Of a stretch of 64,000 nucleotides of DNA, positions 7,959-17,710 are shown in pieces. Each line of letters starts with the position of its first letter. The first letter of the stretch is position 1. Source of the stretch: Candidatus Krumholzibacteriia bacterium. GTDB lineage: Bacteria > Krumholzibacteriota > Krumholzibacteriia > G020349025. Position numbers and translations under genes: made by a program. The stretch is from NCBI GenBank assembly GCA_035649275.1, contig DASRJW010000141.1, positions 1-64,000 on the forward strand. The letters run 5' to 3'. The notes under the pieces were generated by a model. It searched no databases and had not been told where the DNA came from. It saw only the letters and a list, made by a program, of their open reading frames with translations.

Positions 7959-8297
7959 GTGTACTTAGGCCAGGTCGTGGGCACTGTGGTGGCGACGGTG
8001 AAACACGCGTCGCATCGTGGTCAACGCCTCCTGCTGGTGCAGCCGATGACGTATTCCTTCGAACCGGATGGCCCGGTCTTCGCGGCCATCGATCTCTCCG
8101 GCGCTGGCCCGGACACCTGGGTCTTCTACGTAAAGGGACGCGAAGCCGCCAACGCCCTCCCGGAGAAGCAGAATCCCAGCGACCGCACCATCATGGGCAT
8201 CGTGGATCAGGTGACGCTGGAGGCGCTCGGTGCCGACAACCTTCCTGGTGCACCGCCGGCAAGCACTGGCGGCAGCACTGCGCCCCACACTCCCTGA
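7959..8297 (+). CDS. BMC-P pentameric vertex protein 2 (EutN/CcmL family)
   Basis: A 112-residue protein. GTG 7959 is chosen because GGAGGGAAGG precedes it directly and the product then begins MYLGQVVGTVVATVKHASHR, the expected EutN/CcmL start; longer in-frame upstream sequence has no family match. The core has RLLLVQPM, VFAAIDLSGAGPDTWVFYVKG and RTIMGIVDQVTLEAL. The last 22 residues (NLPGAPPASTGGSTAPHTP) are a low-complexity tail absent from vertex protein 1. It has clearly diverged from the other two copies, so the three may occupy different vertices or form mixed pentamers. The gene after it starts 12 bases downstream. Confidence 0.94.
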   Translation: MYLGQVVGTVVATVKHASHRGQRLLLVQPMTYSFEPDGPVFAAIDLSGAGPDTWVFYVKGREAANALPEKQNPSDRTIMGIVDQVTLEALGADNLPGAPPASTGGSTAPHTP

Positions 8298-8309
8298 ACG
8301 AGGGCAGCC

Positions 8310-8642
8310 ATGCAGATCGCCCGTGTCGTCGGAACGCTGGTGTCCACCATCAAACATCCGGCACTCGCTGGGCAGCGTTTGCTGTTGGTGGCACCGCACG
8401 ATCTCGAGGCCAGACCACTCGGCGGCGTGACCATGGCGGTGGACGTCGTGGATGCCGGCGTCGGGGATTGGGTGCTCGTCCTCGACGAGGGCGCGAGCGC
8501 GAGCCAGGTACTCGACAACCCGCGCGGCCCAGTGCGCACCCTCGTCGTCGGCGTCGTCGACGCGGTGGTCACTGGGGGGTCCGGGACCGGGCCCCCACCG
8601 GCGCGGCAATCCCAGAAGCGACAAGGGGTTGACAGGCCCTAG
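8310..8642 (+). CDS. BMC-P pentameric vertex protein 3 (EutN/CcmL family)
   Basis: A 110-residue protein starting at ATG 8310. It reads [20 protein letters not shown], then QRLLLVAPHD, TMAVDVVDAGVGDWVLVLD and RTLVVGVVDAVVT, a full EutN/CcmL domain. The final 20 residues are Gly/Pro-rich and then basic (ARQSQKRQGVDRP). That tail is encoded by the DNA that also carries the TTGACA of the next promoter, so its sequence may be constrained by both roles. It closes the shell-gene run. Three vertex paralogues in one locus are known from Planctomycetes-Verrucomicrobia-type and Haliangium-type BMC loci. Confidence 0.94.
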   Translation: MQIARVVGTLVSTIKHPALAGQRLLLVAPHDLEARPLGGVTMAVDVVDAGVGDWVLVLDEGASASQVLDNPRGPVRTLVVGVVDAVVTGGSGTGPPPARQSQKRQGVDRP

Positions 8643-8657
8643 CCGGTTTGGTAACGA
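8629..8657 (+). promoter_or_regulatory. Promoter candidate for the HU-like gene, inside the end of vertex gene 3
   Basis: TTGACA (8629-8634) is perfect. At 17-18 bases follows TAACGAT (8652-8658), a weak -10. It would let the HU-like gene be expressed independently of the microcompartment operon. Confidence 0.45.
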
Positions 8658-8739
8658 TGGGTGGCGCCGCTTTGTGGGCACGATCACCCATTCACCGGCC
8701 GGGGCAAGCGTCGCGGCCAGGGTGCGAGGTGGATGCCGG

Positions 8740-9036
8740 ATGACCAAGGCCGATCTGGTGGAGACCATCGCCCAGACCACAGGCTTGAGCAAGAAGGACA
8801 CGAACGTCGTCGTGAACGGCATCTTGGAGAACATCAGCCGGGCCTTGAGCGGTGGCGACAAGGTGGAGCTGCGGGGGTTCGGCAGCTTCAAGGTCAAGCA
8901 GAGGCGTTCGCGCCGGGCGCGCAACCCGCGCACCGGCAGTGCCGTCGACGTCCCCACGAAGCTCGTGCCTTATTTCAAGGCCTCCAACGAGCTCAAGGAC
9001 AAGGTCAACAGCGACAGCGCCTCGATCCCTGCCTGA
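8740..9036 (+). CDS. HU/IHF-family DNA-binding protein
   Basis: A 98-residue protein, slightly longer than HU (about 90). It starts MTKADLVETIAQTTGLSKKD, continues VVNGILENISRALSGGDKVELRGFGSF, and has the beta-arm motif RRARNPRTGSAVDVPTK, including the conserved RNP and GxxV of HU/IHF arms. Such proteins bend and compact DNA as dimers. ATG 8740 is chosen for the family start, with AGGTGG about 8 bases upstream. The C-terminal tail after YFKASNELKDKVN is short and polar. It follows the BMC operon by about 100 bases and probably has its own promoter, so no link to the microcompartment is implied. Confidence 0.95.
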   Translation: MTKADLVETIAQTTGLSKKDTNVVVNGILENISRALSGGDKVELRGFGSFKVKQRRSRRARNPRTGSAVDVPTKLVPYFKASNELKDKVNSDSASIPA

Positions 9037-9110
9037 GCGCGGCGCGCGGGGGCGCTAGCCCTGGCACCCTGGCTCTCCGGAACCAACCCAGTGCGAGAGG
9101 CGGTGACAGC

Positions 9111-9206
9111 GTGCCCAGCGGGAAGAAACGCAAGCGCAAGAAGATCGCGACGCACAAGCGCAAGAAGCGCCGTCGCGCCAATCGCCACAAGAAGAAGATC
9201 CGCTAA
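9111..9206 (+). CDS. COX24/AURKAIP1-type basic mini-protein, 31 residues
   Basis: A 31-codon gene from GTG 9111 to TAA 9206. The product starts MPSGKKRKRKKIATHKRKKR and ends ANRHKKKIR; more than half of it is Lys or Arg. This closely matches the small AURKAIP1/COX24-domain proteins annotated in Bacteroidetes and relatives, which share the pattern PSGKKRKR..KATHKRKKR and resemble the C-terminal part of mitochondrial ribosomal protein mS38. By that relation a role on the small ribosomal subunit is likely but not shown. It lies between the HU-like gene and RNase R, and is easily missed because of its length. Confidence 0.85.
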   Translation: MPSGKKRKRKKIATHKRKKRRRANRHKKKIR

Positions 9207-9214
9207 GGCGCGTT

Positions 9215-9247
9215 CGAGCCGGGCCGCGCTCTGTCGCGGCCGGCTCG
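9215..9247 (+). terminator. Hairpin after the mini-protein gene
   Basis: CGAGCCGGGCCGCG pairs with CGCGGCCGGCTCG around a 6-base loop, with a single bulged G. No T-run follows. It could end transcription of the HU/mini-protein unit, or attenuate before RNase R, whose TTG start is 32 bases further on. Confidence 0.45.
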
Positions 9248-9278
9248 TGCCGCCTGAGGCCCCCAGGGAGCGCGCTGC

Positions 9279-11444
9279 TTGCTCTCGGAGCAGGAGATTC
9301 TCGATTACTGCGCGCAGAGGGGCGGGCCGGTGCGGCTGCGCGACCTCGCCCAAGCCCTCCAAGTTCCCCGTCGCGATCTCCGCCAACTCAAAGCCATCGT
9401 CCGCCGCCTGCGCGCCGAGGGCAAGCTCCGGCGCACGCCGCGCGCCCGCGGCACCGTGAGCCCGAGCCTCGAGGTGGTGGGGCGGATCCAGGGCACGCGG
9501 CGCGACTTCGCCTTCCTCATCCGTGACGGTGCCCCGGACGTTCGCATCCGCGGCGAAATGATGCGCGACGCCGTGCACGGCGACGTGGTGCGGGCCAGGC
9601 TCCGGCGCTTCCGCGGCCGCTTGGAGGCGGTGGTGGAAGCGGTGGTGCGGCGCGGCCGGCGGCGCCTCGGCGGTGTCCTCGTCCAGGAGCGCTCGGCCTG
9701 GTTCCTTGTCCCCGACGATGACCGTATCCAGCGCGACATCCGCATCACCGGCCCACTGCTCCCGACGCCGGTGCAGGCAGGTCACAAGGCGTTGCTCGAG
9801 ATCACCGGTCACGGTCGCGACGGCGAGCTCTACGGCACCTTGGACAGCATCCTCGGACCCGTGGACACGCCGGGCGTTCGCACCCGCGCCCTCCTCGCCG
9901 AGTTCGACCTCCCCGAACGCTTCGCGCCGGAAGTGGAAGACAGCGTGACCGCGACCCGGCCTCCGGGCACGACGGTGCCGGGGGGGAGGGAGGATTTCAC
10001 CGCGCTCCTCGCTTTCACCATCGACCCGGTGGACGCCAAGGATCACGACGATGCCGTCGCCATCACCCGGCTCGAGGACGGCGGCTTCGAGCTCGGCGTG
10101 CACATCGCCGACGTGGCGCACTACGTCCCGCCGGGAAGCACCGCCGATCTCGAGGCGGAACAGCGCGCCACCAGCGTCTACTTGGCGGACCGCGTCGTCC
10201 CCATGCTCCCCGAAGCACTCTCCAACCACGTGTGCTCCTTGCGCCCGGGAGTGCCGCGGCTCGTGCAGTCAGCGCTGCTCCGTTTCGACCGCGACGGCGT
10301 GCTGCGCGACCGGCGTCTGGCGCAGGGGATGCTCGTCTCGCGGGTCAAGCTCTCCTACGAAGCAGCGGAGGCCATGCTGCACGGCGACGAGCCGGAACAC
10401 ACCCACTTCGCCACCTTCGACAGCGAGCACAGCGGCGAGTCCCCCTGGCCCGGCCTCGCGCCGTGGGAGGCGCTGCAGGCAGACGTCCGCGCCGCCCTCC
10501 TCGACATGCGCCACCTGGCGCGGCTGCTGCGAGAGCGGCGCTTCGCCCACGGCTCACTCGACATCGATACGGCGGAGTACCGGGTGCAGCACGACGCTCG
10601 CGGGCGCGTCGTCGACATCACCCGTCGCCCGGAGCTCGAATCGTACGAACTGATCGAGGAATTCATGCTCCAGGCGAACCAGGCGGTGGCGAGCGCCCTC
10701 GCCGCTGCCGGGCTGCCGCTTCTCTGGCGTATCCACGACGAGCCGGAGTTCCAGAGCAGCGAGGAGCTGCGGCTCTTCTTGAAGAAGCTCGGGATCGTCT
10801 GGGCGCCGGAGAACCCCGCCACGCAGCACGACTACCAGGTGCTCCTCCGCGCCATCGAGCGGCGCCCCGAACGCCGCTACCTGATGTACAAGGTGCTGCG
10901 CTCCTTGCAGAAGGCGCGCTATGACCCTCGTCAGCGCGGCCACTTCGGCCTCGCCTTCGCCAAGTACACCCACTTCACCTCGCCCATCCGCCGCTACCCG
11001 GACCTCTACAATCACCGGCTCGTGCAGCGGCTGCTCACCAAGCGCCGGCCAGGCGGCGAAGACGACGGTGTTCGCACCGGCTCGGACCTCGCGGCGCTCG
11101 GCCACCACACCTCGGAGCGCGAGGTGCGGGCCGCCGATGCCGAGCGGGCCTCGCTCAAGCTCAAGATCTGCGAGTTCCTCGCCGAGCGGGTAGGAGAGGA
11201 CACGGAGGGATTCATCGCCACCATCACCGACTTCGGCTTCTACGTCGATCTTCCTGACTGGAAGGCCGAGGGCCTGGTGCACGTGAGCCAGCTCGGTGCC
11301 GACGATTGGAGCACCGATCCCCAGCGCACGCTTCTACGCGGCAGCGTTTCCCGACGCCAGTTCCGCTTCGGCCAGTCCGTGCGCGTCCGCCTGGTCCGGG
11401 TCGATCCAGACCGGCGCCAGATCGACCTCTGTCTGGCCGAGTAA
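9279..11444 (+). CDS. rnr: Ribonuclease R
   Basis: A 721-residue 3'-to-5' exoribonuclease of the RNB family. An N-terminal winged-helix region (LSEQEILDYCAQRGG, residues 1-60) is followed by cold-shock domains (including VVGRIQGTRRDFAFLI). The catalytic RNB domain has DPVDAKDHDDAVAI starting near residue 249, its Asp residues forming the metal site; later come YTHFTSPIRRYPDL and, at about 630-715, the S1 domain (GFIATITDFGFYVDLPDWKAEG). RNase R degrades structured RNA and takes part in RNA quality control in the cytoplasm. TTG 9279 is chosen because AGGGAG lies 8 bases upstream. The order of domains and the length match the family. Confidence 0.96.
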   Translation: MLSEQEILDYCAQRGGPVRLRDLAQALQVPRRDLRQLKAIVRRLRAEGKLRRTPRARGTVSPSLEVVGRIQGTRRDFAFLIRDGAPDVRIRGEMMRDAVHGDVVRARLRRFRGRLEAVVEAVVRRGRRRLGGVLVQERSAWFLVPDDDRIQRDIRITGPLLPTPVQAGHKALLEITGHGRDGELYGTLDSILGPVDTPGVRTRALLAEFDLPERFAPEVEDSVTATRPPGTTVPGGREDFTALLAFTIDPVDAKDHDDAVAITRLEDGGFELGVHIADVAHYVPPGSTADLEAEQRATSVYLADRVVPMLPEALSNHVCSLRPGVPRLVQSALLRFDRDGVLRDRRLAQGMLVSRVKLSYEAAEAMLHGDEPEHTHFATFDSEHSGESPWPGLAPWEALQADVRAALLDMRHLARLLRERRFAHGSLDIDTAEYRVQHDARGRVVDITRRPELESYELIEEFMLQANQAVASALAAAGLPLLWRIHDEPEFQSSEELRLFLKKLGIVWAPENPATQHDYQVLLRAIERRPERRYLMYKVLRSLQKARYDPRQRGHFGLAFAKYTHFTSPIRRYPDLYNHRLVQRLLTKRRPGGEDDGVRTGSDLAALGHHTSEREVRAADAERASLKLKICEFLAERVGEDTEGFIATITDFGFYVDLPDWKAEGLVHVSQLGADDWSTDPQRTLLRGSVSRRQFRFGQSVRVRLVRVDPDRRQIDLCLAE

Positions 11445-11590
11445 TCGGCACCGAAGCCGCACGGGTGGCGCTCGAGCGCCGTCATCGGCGCACGGCATGT
11501 CTCTTGCCGAGCTCCCGACACGAACGGGCGACCCGGCCGTGGGCTCCATGCCCGCGCCCGAGGACGCCGCTCGCGCAGGAGGAGTGCGGC

Positions 11591-11962
11591 ATGGGACAGC
11601 ACAAGGTCGCGAAAGACACACGGCGCGAACAACGCCTGCCCGCGCGCCTGCAGATCGAGCTCACCGTGGAAGACGGCGAGCAGAGCGAGGTAGGCAACAC
11701 GATCAACATCAGCGCCAACGGCGTCTACTTCAAGAGCCGCCGTTACCTGGCGCCGCTCACCGTGCTCGGGCTGCGCATCCTGCTTTCCGGAGAGCACGGT
11801 CGAGGCCGGCCCGAAAGGCTCGACGTGCGCGGCGTCGTCGTCCGCATCGAACCAGAGGAAGAGCAGGCAGACGTGCCGAGCTACGAGGTCGCCTGCTTCT
11901 TCATGGACACGACGCCCGAGTTCCGCGAACGCCTCGGACACTACGTGCAGTCCAACCTCTAA
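11591..11962 (+). CDS. PilZ-domain protein
   Basis: A 123-residue protein starting at ATG 11591, with AGGAGG about 7 bases before it. It carries the two c-di-GMP-binding motifs of PilZ domains: RREQRLPAR (the RxxxR box, residues about 11-19) and NISANGVYF (the D/N-x-S-x-x-G box, about 43-51). A single PilZ domain fills the protein, so it probably acts as a c-di-GMP-responsive adaptor for an envelope or motility function. A diguanylate cyclase is encoded at 27749-29272, though linkage is only inferred. The RNase R gene ends 146 bases upstream. Confidence 0.88.
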   Translation: MGQHKVAKDTRREQRLPARLQIELTVEDGEQSEVGNTINISANGVYFKSRRYLAPLTVLGLRILLSGEHGRGRPERLDVRGVVVRIEPEEEQADVPSYEVACFFMDTTPEFRERLGHYVQSNL

Positions 11963-12017
11963 AGGGCTCGGGCCCCGCGGCCGCCGCCGCGGCCCGTCGC
12001 CCGACCCGGAGGCAGCG

Positions 12018-13526
12018 TTGCACATCCAGGCCCTGATCCTGACCCGCGACGAAGCCCATCAACTCCACGACTGCATCGCCAGCTTGAACGGCTGTGTCGA
12101 TGCCGTGACCGTCTGCGACACGGGCTCACGGGACGGCACCGTGGAGCGCGCCGCCGCCCTCGGGGCGGAATGCCTCACCGTGCCCTGGGAGGAGAGCTTC
12201 GCGGCAGCGCGCAACGCGGCGCTCTCTCGCCTCCGCGCCGACTGGGTGCTCGTCCTCGACGCCGACGAGCGCTTCGAAACCAGCCACCGCACCCGCCTGC
12301 GGGCTCGCCTGCATCAGGCGAGCCCGGCGGAGACGGCGCTGCCCCTCGAGATCCGCACCTACACCCGCGACCTCGAAGCCCTGGGTTACGTGGGCACCGC
12401 TCCCGCGGACATCGCCTCCCTCGGTTTGCACGGCCATGTTTCGGAGCTGCAGCCGCGCCTGCTGCGGCCGCAGCGCGGGCTCCGCTACGAGGGCCGGAGC
12501 GGCGAATCCCTGCAACCAGCGACCGCGACCACGCCAGGAGCGACGGCCGTCGCGATCGTGCATCACCGTCGCGAGCTGGAAGCGGAGGCACGGCGAGCGG
12601 AGCGCGTCACCCTGCGGGTCGTTCTCTCCCTGCGGCAGTTCCTCGACACCGGTGCCGCGGCGGACGCCGGCCTCCTCGGTGCGCTCCTCTGTGAACACGG
12701 GCTCTGGCGTGCCGGCCTCGCTTACCTGCGCACCGCCGAGCGCGCCGCACCCGCGAACGCCACGGTGCACCTGCGAACCGGTGTCGCACAATGGCGTCTG
12801 GGCCTGGAGGAAGGAGCGGTGCGGTCCCTGCGCCAGGCCTGGGAAGCGGAACCAGGGCAGCCAGTGATCGCGGCAGAGCTGGCGCGGGCTCTGCTCCGCC
12901 GCGAGCCCACAGCAGCGCTGGCCGAAGCGGGGGAGCTCCTGGAGATGGCCCTCGAACAAGCTCCGGAACTGGATCTCGCCGTGCAGCAGATCGCTCTCTG
13001 GCATCGCCGCCGGCGGGAGTTCGACGAGGCCCGCGCTTACCTCTACACCTTGCTCGACCGCCATCCCGAGCACGCCCCGGCGTTGCGTGAGCTGGGGGTG
13101 GTCGCGCTCCTCCAGGATCGGCTCGGGGAGGCCGAGCACTGCCTGCGCCGTGCTTGCCAGCTCCGTCCCGAAGATGCCGAGGCTTGGAACAACCTGGGCT
13201 GTCTCCTCGAGCGCCGCGGCCTTTGGTCCGAGGCGCGCCAGGCCTTCGCCCGCGCCGCGCGTCAGCATCCGGGTCAGGCTTCCGTGCTGCGCAACCTCTG
13301 CCTCGCGCATGCGGCTTGTGGGGAGCACGAGGCGCTCTGCAGGAGCACCGCGGCGCTGCTCGCTGCGAGTACCGATACGGAAGAGACCTTGCGCTCCCTG
13401 CGCGAGCGTCTCCTCGAGGCCGGCTGGGTCGAGGCGCTGCAGGAGCTGGAGAGCTGGGCCGTGGCGGCACGCTGGCTCAGCGAGCCGGCACGGATCGTGG
13501 CCGCCGACCCCATCTCGCCGGCCTGA
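12018..13526 (+). CDS. Family 2 glycosyltransferase fused to TPR repeats
   Basis: A 502-residue protein from TTG 12018, with GGAGG 5 bases upstream. Residues 1-230 are a GT-A fold: [37 protein letters not shown], and the metal-binding DADERF after ADWVLVL, as in the WaaE/KdtX-like branch of GT2. Residues about 240-450 form TPR repeats, including [20 protein letters not shown]. This architecture is common in enzymes that decorate lipopolysaccharide or proteins; donor and acceptor are not readable. It ends 80 bases before csrA. Confidence 0.88.
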   Translation: MHIQALILTRDEAHQLHDCIASLNGCVDAVTVCDTGSRDGTVERAAALGAECLTVPWEESFAAARNAALSRLRADWVLVLDADERFETSHRTRLRARLHQASPAETALPLEIRTYTRDLEALGYVGTAPADIASLGLHGHVSELQPRLLRPQRGLRYEGRSGESLQPATATTPGATAVAIVHHRRELEAEARRAERVTLRVVLSLRQFLDTGAAADAGLLGALLCEHGLWRAGLAYLRTAERAAPANATVHLRTGVAQWRLGLEEGAVRSLRQAWEAEPGQPVIAAELARALLRREPTAALAEAGELLEMALEQAPELDLAVQQIALWHRRRREFDEARAYLYTLLDRHPEHAPALRELGVVALLQDRLGEAEHCLRRACQLRPEDAEAWNNLGCLLERRGLWSEARQAFARAARQHPGQASVLRNLCLAHAACGEHEALCRSTAALLAASTDTEETLRSLRERLLEAGWVEALQELESWAVAARWLSEPARIVAADPISPA

Positions 13527-13557
13527 GCGGCTGCTCCGCCTCCCGTCCGGAAACGCG

Positions 13558-13587
13558 TTGCGCCTCCCCGAGGCCCTCGCGTATGAT
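13558..13587 (+). promoter_or_regulatory. Promoter of csrA
   Basis: TTGCGC (13558-13563) and TATGAT (13582-13587) are 18 bases apart. The predicted start is near 13594, a leader of only about 13 bases that holds little beyond the GGAGGGAG ribosome site. Confidence 0.5.
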
Positions 13588-13606
13588 GGGGTGCGGAGGG
13601 AGCCCC

Positions 13607-13846
13607 GTGCTCGTGCTCAGCCGCAAGGTCAACCAGCGGATCATGATCGGCGACGACATCGAGATCGTCGTCGTGGACATCCGAGGCGAGCAGGTGCAGA
13701 TCGGCATCAAAGCCCCACGCGATATCCCCGTGCATCGCCTCGAGGTGTACGACACCATCCGCGAAGCCAACGTCGAAGCCCCCAAGGTCCAGGACCCCGA
13801 CCTCACCCAGCTCCGACTGAAAAAGCCCCACCGCCCGGACGAGTGA
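13607..13846 (+). CDS. csrA: Carbon storage regulator CsrA
   Basis: A 79-residue RNA-binding protein. GTG 13607 is chosen because it gives the invariant start [20 protein letters not shown] and has GGAGGGAG 5 bases upstream. Then come [31 protein letters not shown]; the GIKAP..VHR segment is the conserved RNA-contact edge of the CsrA dimer. CsrA represses or stabilises mRNAs by binding GGA motifs; the A/GGAGGG at its own ribosome site fits the autoregulation known from other bacteria, though this is inferred. The C-terminal 18 residues are polar and variable. No flagellar structural gene is nearby, but an FlhF-like gene lies 5.5 kb downstream. Confidence 0.95.
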   Translation: MLVLSRKVNQRIMIGDDIEIVVVDIRGEQVQIGIKAPRDIPVHRLEVYDTIREANVEAPKVQDPDLTQLRLKKPHRPDE

Positions 13847-14136
13847 CCCGCAGCGCCGGCGATCCGCTGGCACGGGAATCCATTCGACGCCAGGACTCCG
13901 CGCGCAGCCTCGAGGCTGGGCGCAAGTGATGAGCAGGGAAGTCACCACCCCGTTCACCTGCGCCGCTCTCTCATCTCCCGGCTAGATCGCACCGCTGGGG
14001 TGCATGTTCCACCATTCCAGGCGCGCTAAACCGCACTAAGGCCGTATGGAATGCTTCGATCCGTGGTTTTCGTTGCACGGTTTTCGACCGCCGTGGTACA
14101 GCAGCCGGCGTGGTGTGGTCGAGGAGGGGTTGGGAC

Positions 14137-15923
14137 ATGTCCGTCCAGCGCCGGACTCTATTCGCTTCGGGCGAGCCTGCTCCCGCGAGCGACGCGGGCA
14201 GGGGAGCAGCGACCCCGCGGGCGGACAGCCGCGAGACAGTCCCGGGGGGCCGCAGCGCCTCCCCTGGGGCCGCGGCACAGCTTCTCGAGGGCTCCCGTAG
14301 CGAGCTCCGCCGCCGCGTCTCCCAGCTGACCACGCTGTACCAGATCGGTCGCGCCATCAGCGAGTCCCGTAACTGGACCGAGGCGCTCGACTACTTCTTG
14401 GCGACCCTGTGCGACTACCTCGAGGTGCGTGGCGCCGGCATCCTCCTCTATAGCCGCGAGGGCACCGTCCTCGCCCCGCGTCGTGTGCTCTCGATCCCGG
14501 ACGCCGAAGTGCGCACTTGCGGCGAGCGCCTGCTCGCGGCGCAAACGACCGGGCCGGGGCTTGGCGAGATCCACGCCCTCGACTGCTATGTCGCCGACCG
14601 CGGTCTCGTCTGCAACGGACACGGCGACCGCTGGCGTTTCACCGTGCTGCCCTTGCTCTACCGCCGCGCGCCCCTCGGTTTCCTCCTCCTGGACAAGAAG
14701 GAATGGGAAGGTCCGAGCTTCGCCGCCCAGCTCTTTTTCCTGCAGACGATCCAGACGTTGCTCACGGAAGAAGTGGCCAATGCCGTCCACCTTTCCCGTC
14801 TGGTGGACCTGAAGAACTTCAACGAGGCGGTGCTGGAGAGCATCGAAAGCGGCGTGCTCACGGCAACCGAGCAAGGCGACATCCACTTCGCCAACCGCCT
14901 GGCCCGGCGCCTCCTGGGACTCGCGGAGACCCAGGAGAGCTTGCCGGCGCTTCGCTTCGAAGAGCTCTTCCGGCTCGGCGGCGGCGGCGACGCCTTCGCC
15001 CGCGTCCTCGCGGCCCCCGACGGGCGCTGCAGCTTCGAAGGCCTGCTGCACCGTCGCGACGGCCGGCGGGTCCCGATCCAGCTGCGCACCAGCCGCATCG
15101 TCAACCCCGGCGACTCGCAGCCCCTCATCCTCCTCGCTTTCGAGGACCTGACCGAGCGCCGGCTCCTGGAGGAGCAGGTGCGCCGTGCCGACCGGCTGCG
15201 CTCCCTCGGAGAACTCTCGGCCGCCATCGCTCACGAGGTGCGCAATCCGTTGCAGGGGATCTCGCTCACCCTCTCCAATCTGCGTCCTTATCTGCAGCCG
15301 GGCGCCGAGCGTTACGTGGAGGTCATGTTCCAGGAGGTGGAGAGGCTCGATTCCATCGTCGGCAACATCTTGAGCTTCGCGCGTCCGGCACCGCCGCAGC
15401 CGCGGCTGGTGTCGCTGTCCGAAATCTGCTCCCGCGCCGTGGAGCTGGCGCGGGAACGCGCCACGCAGCACCGCGTCGACCTCCACCTGGAAGCGGCAGC
15501 CCTGGAAGATCCGGTGGCGGAGGTGGACGAGGGGCAGATCCTGCAGGTCGTGCTCAACCTGGTGATGAACGCCATCGACGCCTCGCCACCCTCGGGGAGC
15601 GTCCGCCTGCGCTTGTGCACGCCGGAACGGCCGCTCCTGCCCGGCGCCGAGGCTCCTGCCGGCTACTGCCGCATCGAGGTGCGGGATCGAGGGCCGGGAG
15701 TGCCCGACGAGGTTCGTCACAAGCTCTTCGATCCGTTCTTCACCACCAAGCCCGAGGGTACCGGTCTCGGCCTGGCGGTGAGCCAGAAAATCATCGAGGA
15801 ACACCACGGTGTGATCCACGTGGAACGGGGCGACGACGAGACGCTCTTCGTCGTCGAGCTGCCCCGGCGCTTTATCGCTGCCTACGAAATCATCACGCCG
15901 CGGCAAGGGGAGGACGCGACTGG

Positions 15924-15933
<10 letters not shown>
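14137..15933 (+). CDS. NtrB-type sensor histidine kinase (GAF-PAS-HisKA-HATPase)
   Basis: A 598-residue cytoplasmic kinase with no predicted membrane segment. ATG 14137 follows GAGGAGGGG by about 8 bases. A disordered N-terminus (1-55) precedes a GAF domain (about 60-225), a PAS domain (about 230-345), the HisKA dimerisation helix with phospho-acceptor H366 in AIAHEVRNPLQG, and the ATPase domain (N box VLNLVMNAIDA, G1 DRGPGVPDE, F box FFTTKPEGTGLGLAVS). It overlaps the next gene, a sigma-54 activator, so the two very likely form a two-component pair in which this protein phosphorylates D53 of the regulator. The GAF domain suggests a soluble or redox signal, but no ligand residues are diagnostic. 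The 290 bases before it show no convincing promoter. Confidence 0.92.
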
Positions 15934-17330
<1,397 letters not shown>

Positions 17331-17410
17331 CGGTTCCCCCCGGGGGACTGCTTGCTGCATACCTTGCGGCAACTGGCCCCTAATCCCTCCAAAGCTGCTG
17401 CTTCGAGCCC

Positions 17411-17440
17411 GCCCCGGGTCCCGTTCGCGGGACCCGGGGC
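17411..17440 (+). terminator. Perfect 13-bp hairpin with TTCG loop after the NtrC-type gene
   Basis: GCCCCGGGTCCCG pairs perfectly with CGGGACCCGGGGC around TTCG, 80 bases after the stop. It is the cleanest stem in the window and probably ends the kinase-regulator transcript. Only a loose T-rich tract (CCTTGCTTCC) follows, so termination may be factor-assisted. Confidence 0.6.
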
Positions 17441-17638
17441 CCGCCTTGCTTCCCCCACTCCGACTCGACGGCCGCTGCCCGGAGACGGCAAGGCGGACGC
17501 TTCCAGACCGCACGGCGAGTGCGCCACCACCAGCACTTTGGCGACGACGTCCAGTTCTCGACCGCTCGCAGCGCTTGTCTGGCCGCGGCGACCCGGCGAA
17601 GGCCCACGCCTCCTCGGGCTTTGGAGCCTCGCCGGGCG

Positions 17639-17654
17639 TGGCATGTGAGTTGCC
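17639..17654 (+). promoter_or_regulatory. Sigma-54 (-24/-12) promoter
   Basis: TGGCATGTGAGTTGCC has GG and GC exactly 10 bases apart, and matches the consensus TGGCACG-N4-TTGC at all but one core position. The predicted start is near 17665, 46 bases before the GTG of the next regulator gene. Sigma-54 control of a sigma-54 activator would make a cascade. Confidence 0.65.
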
Positions 17655-17710
17655 GATGGCTCGCTGCAAGTGCCCCCGCGGTCCCTGCGTTCCGAGCCCC
17701 TGGAGGCGGC

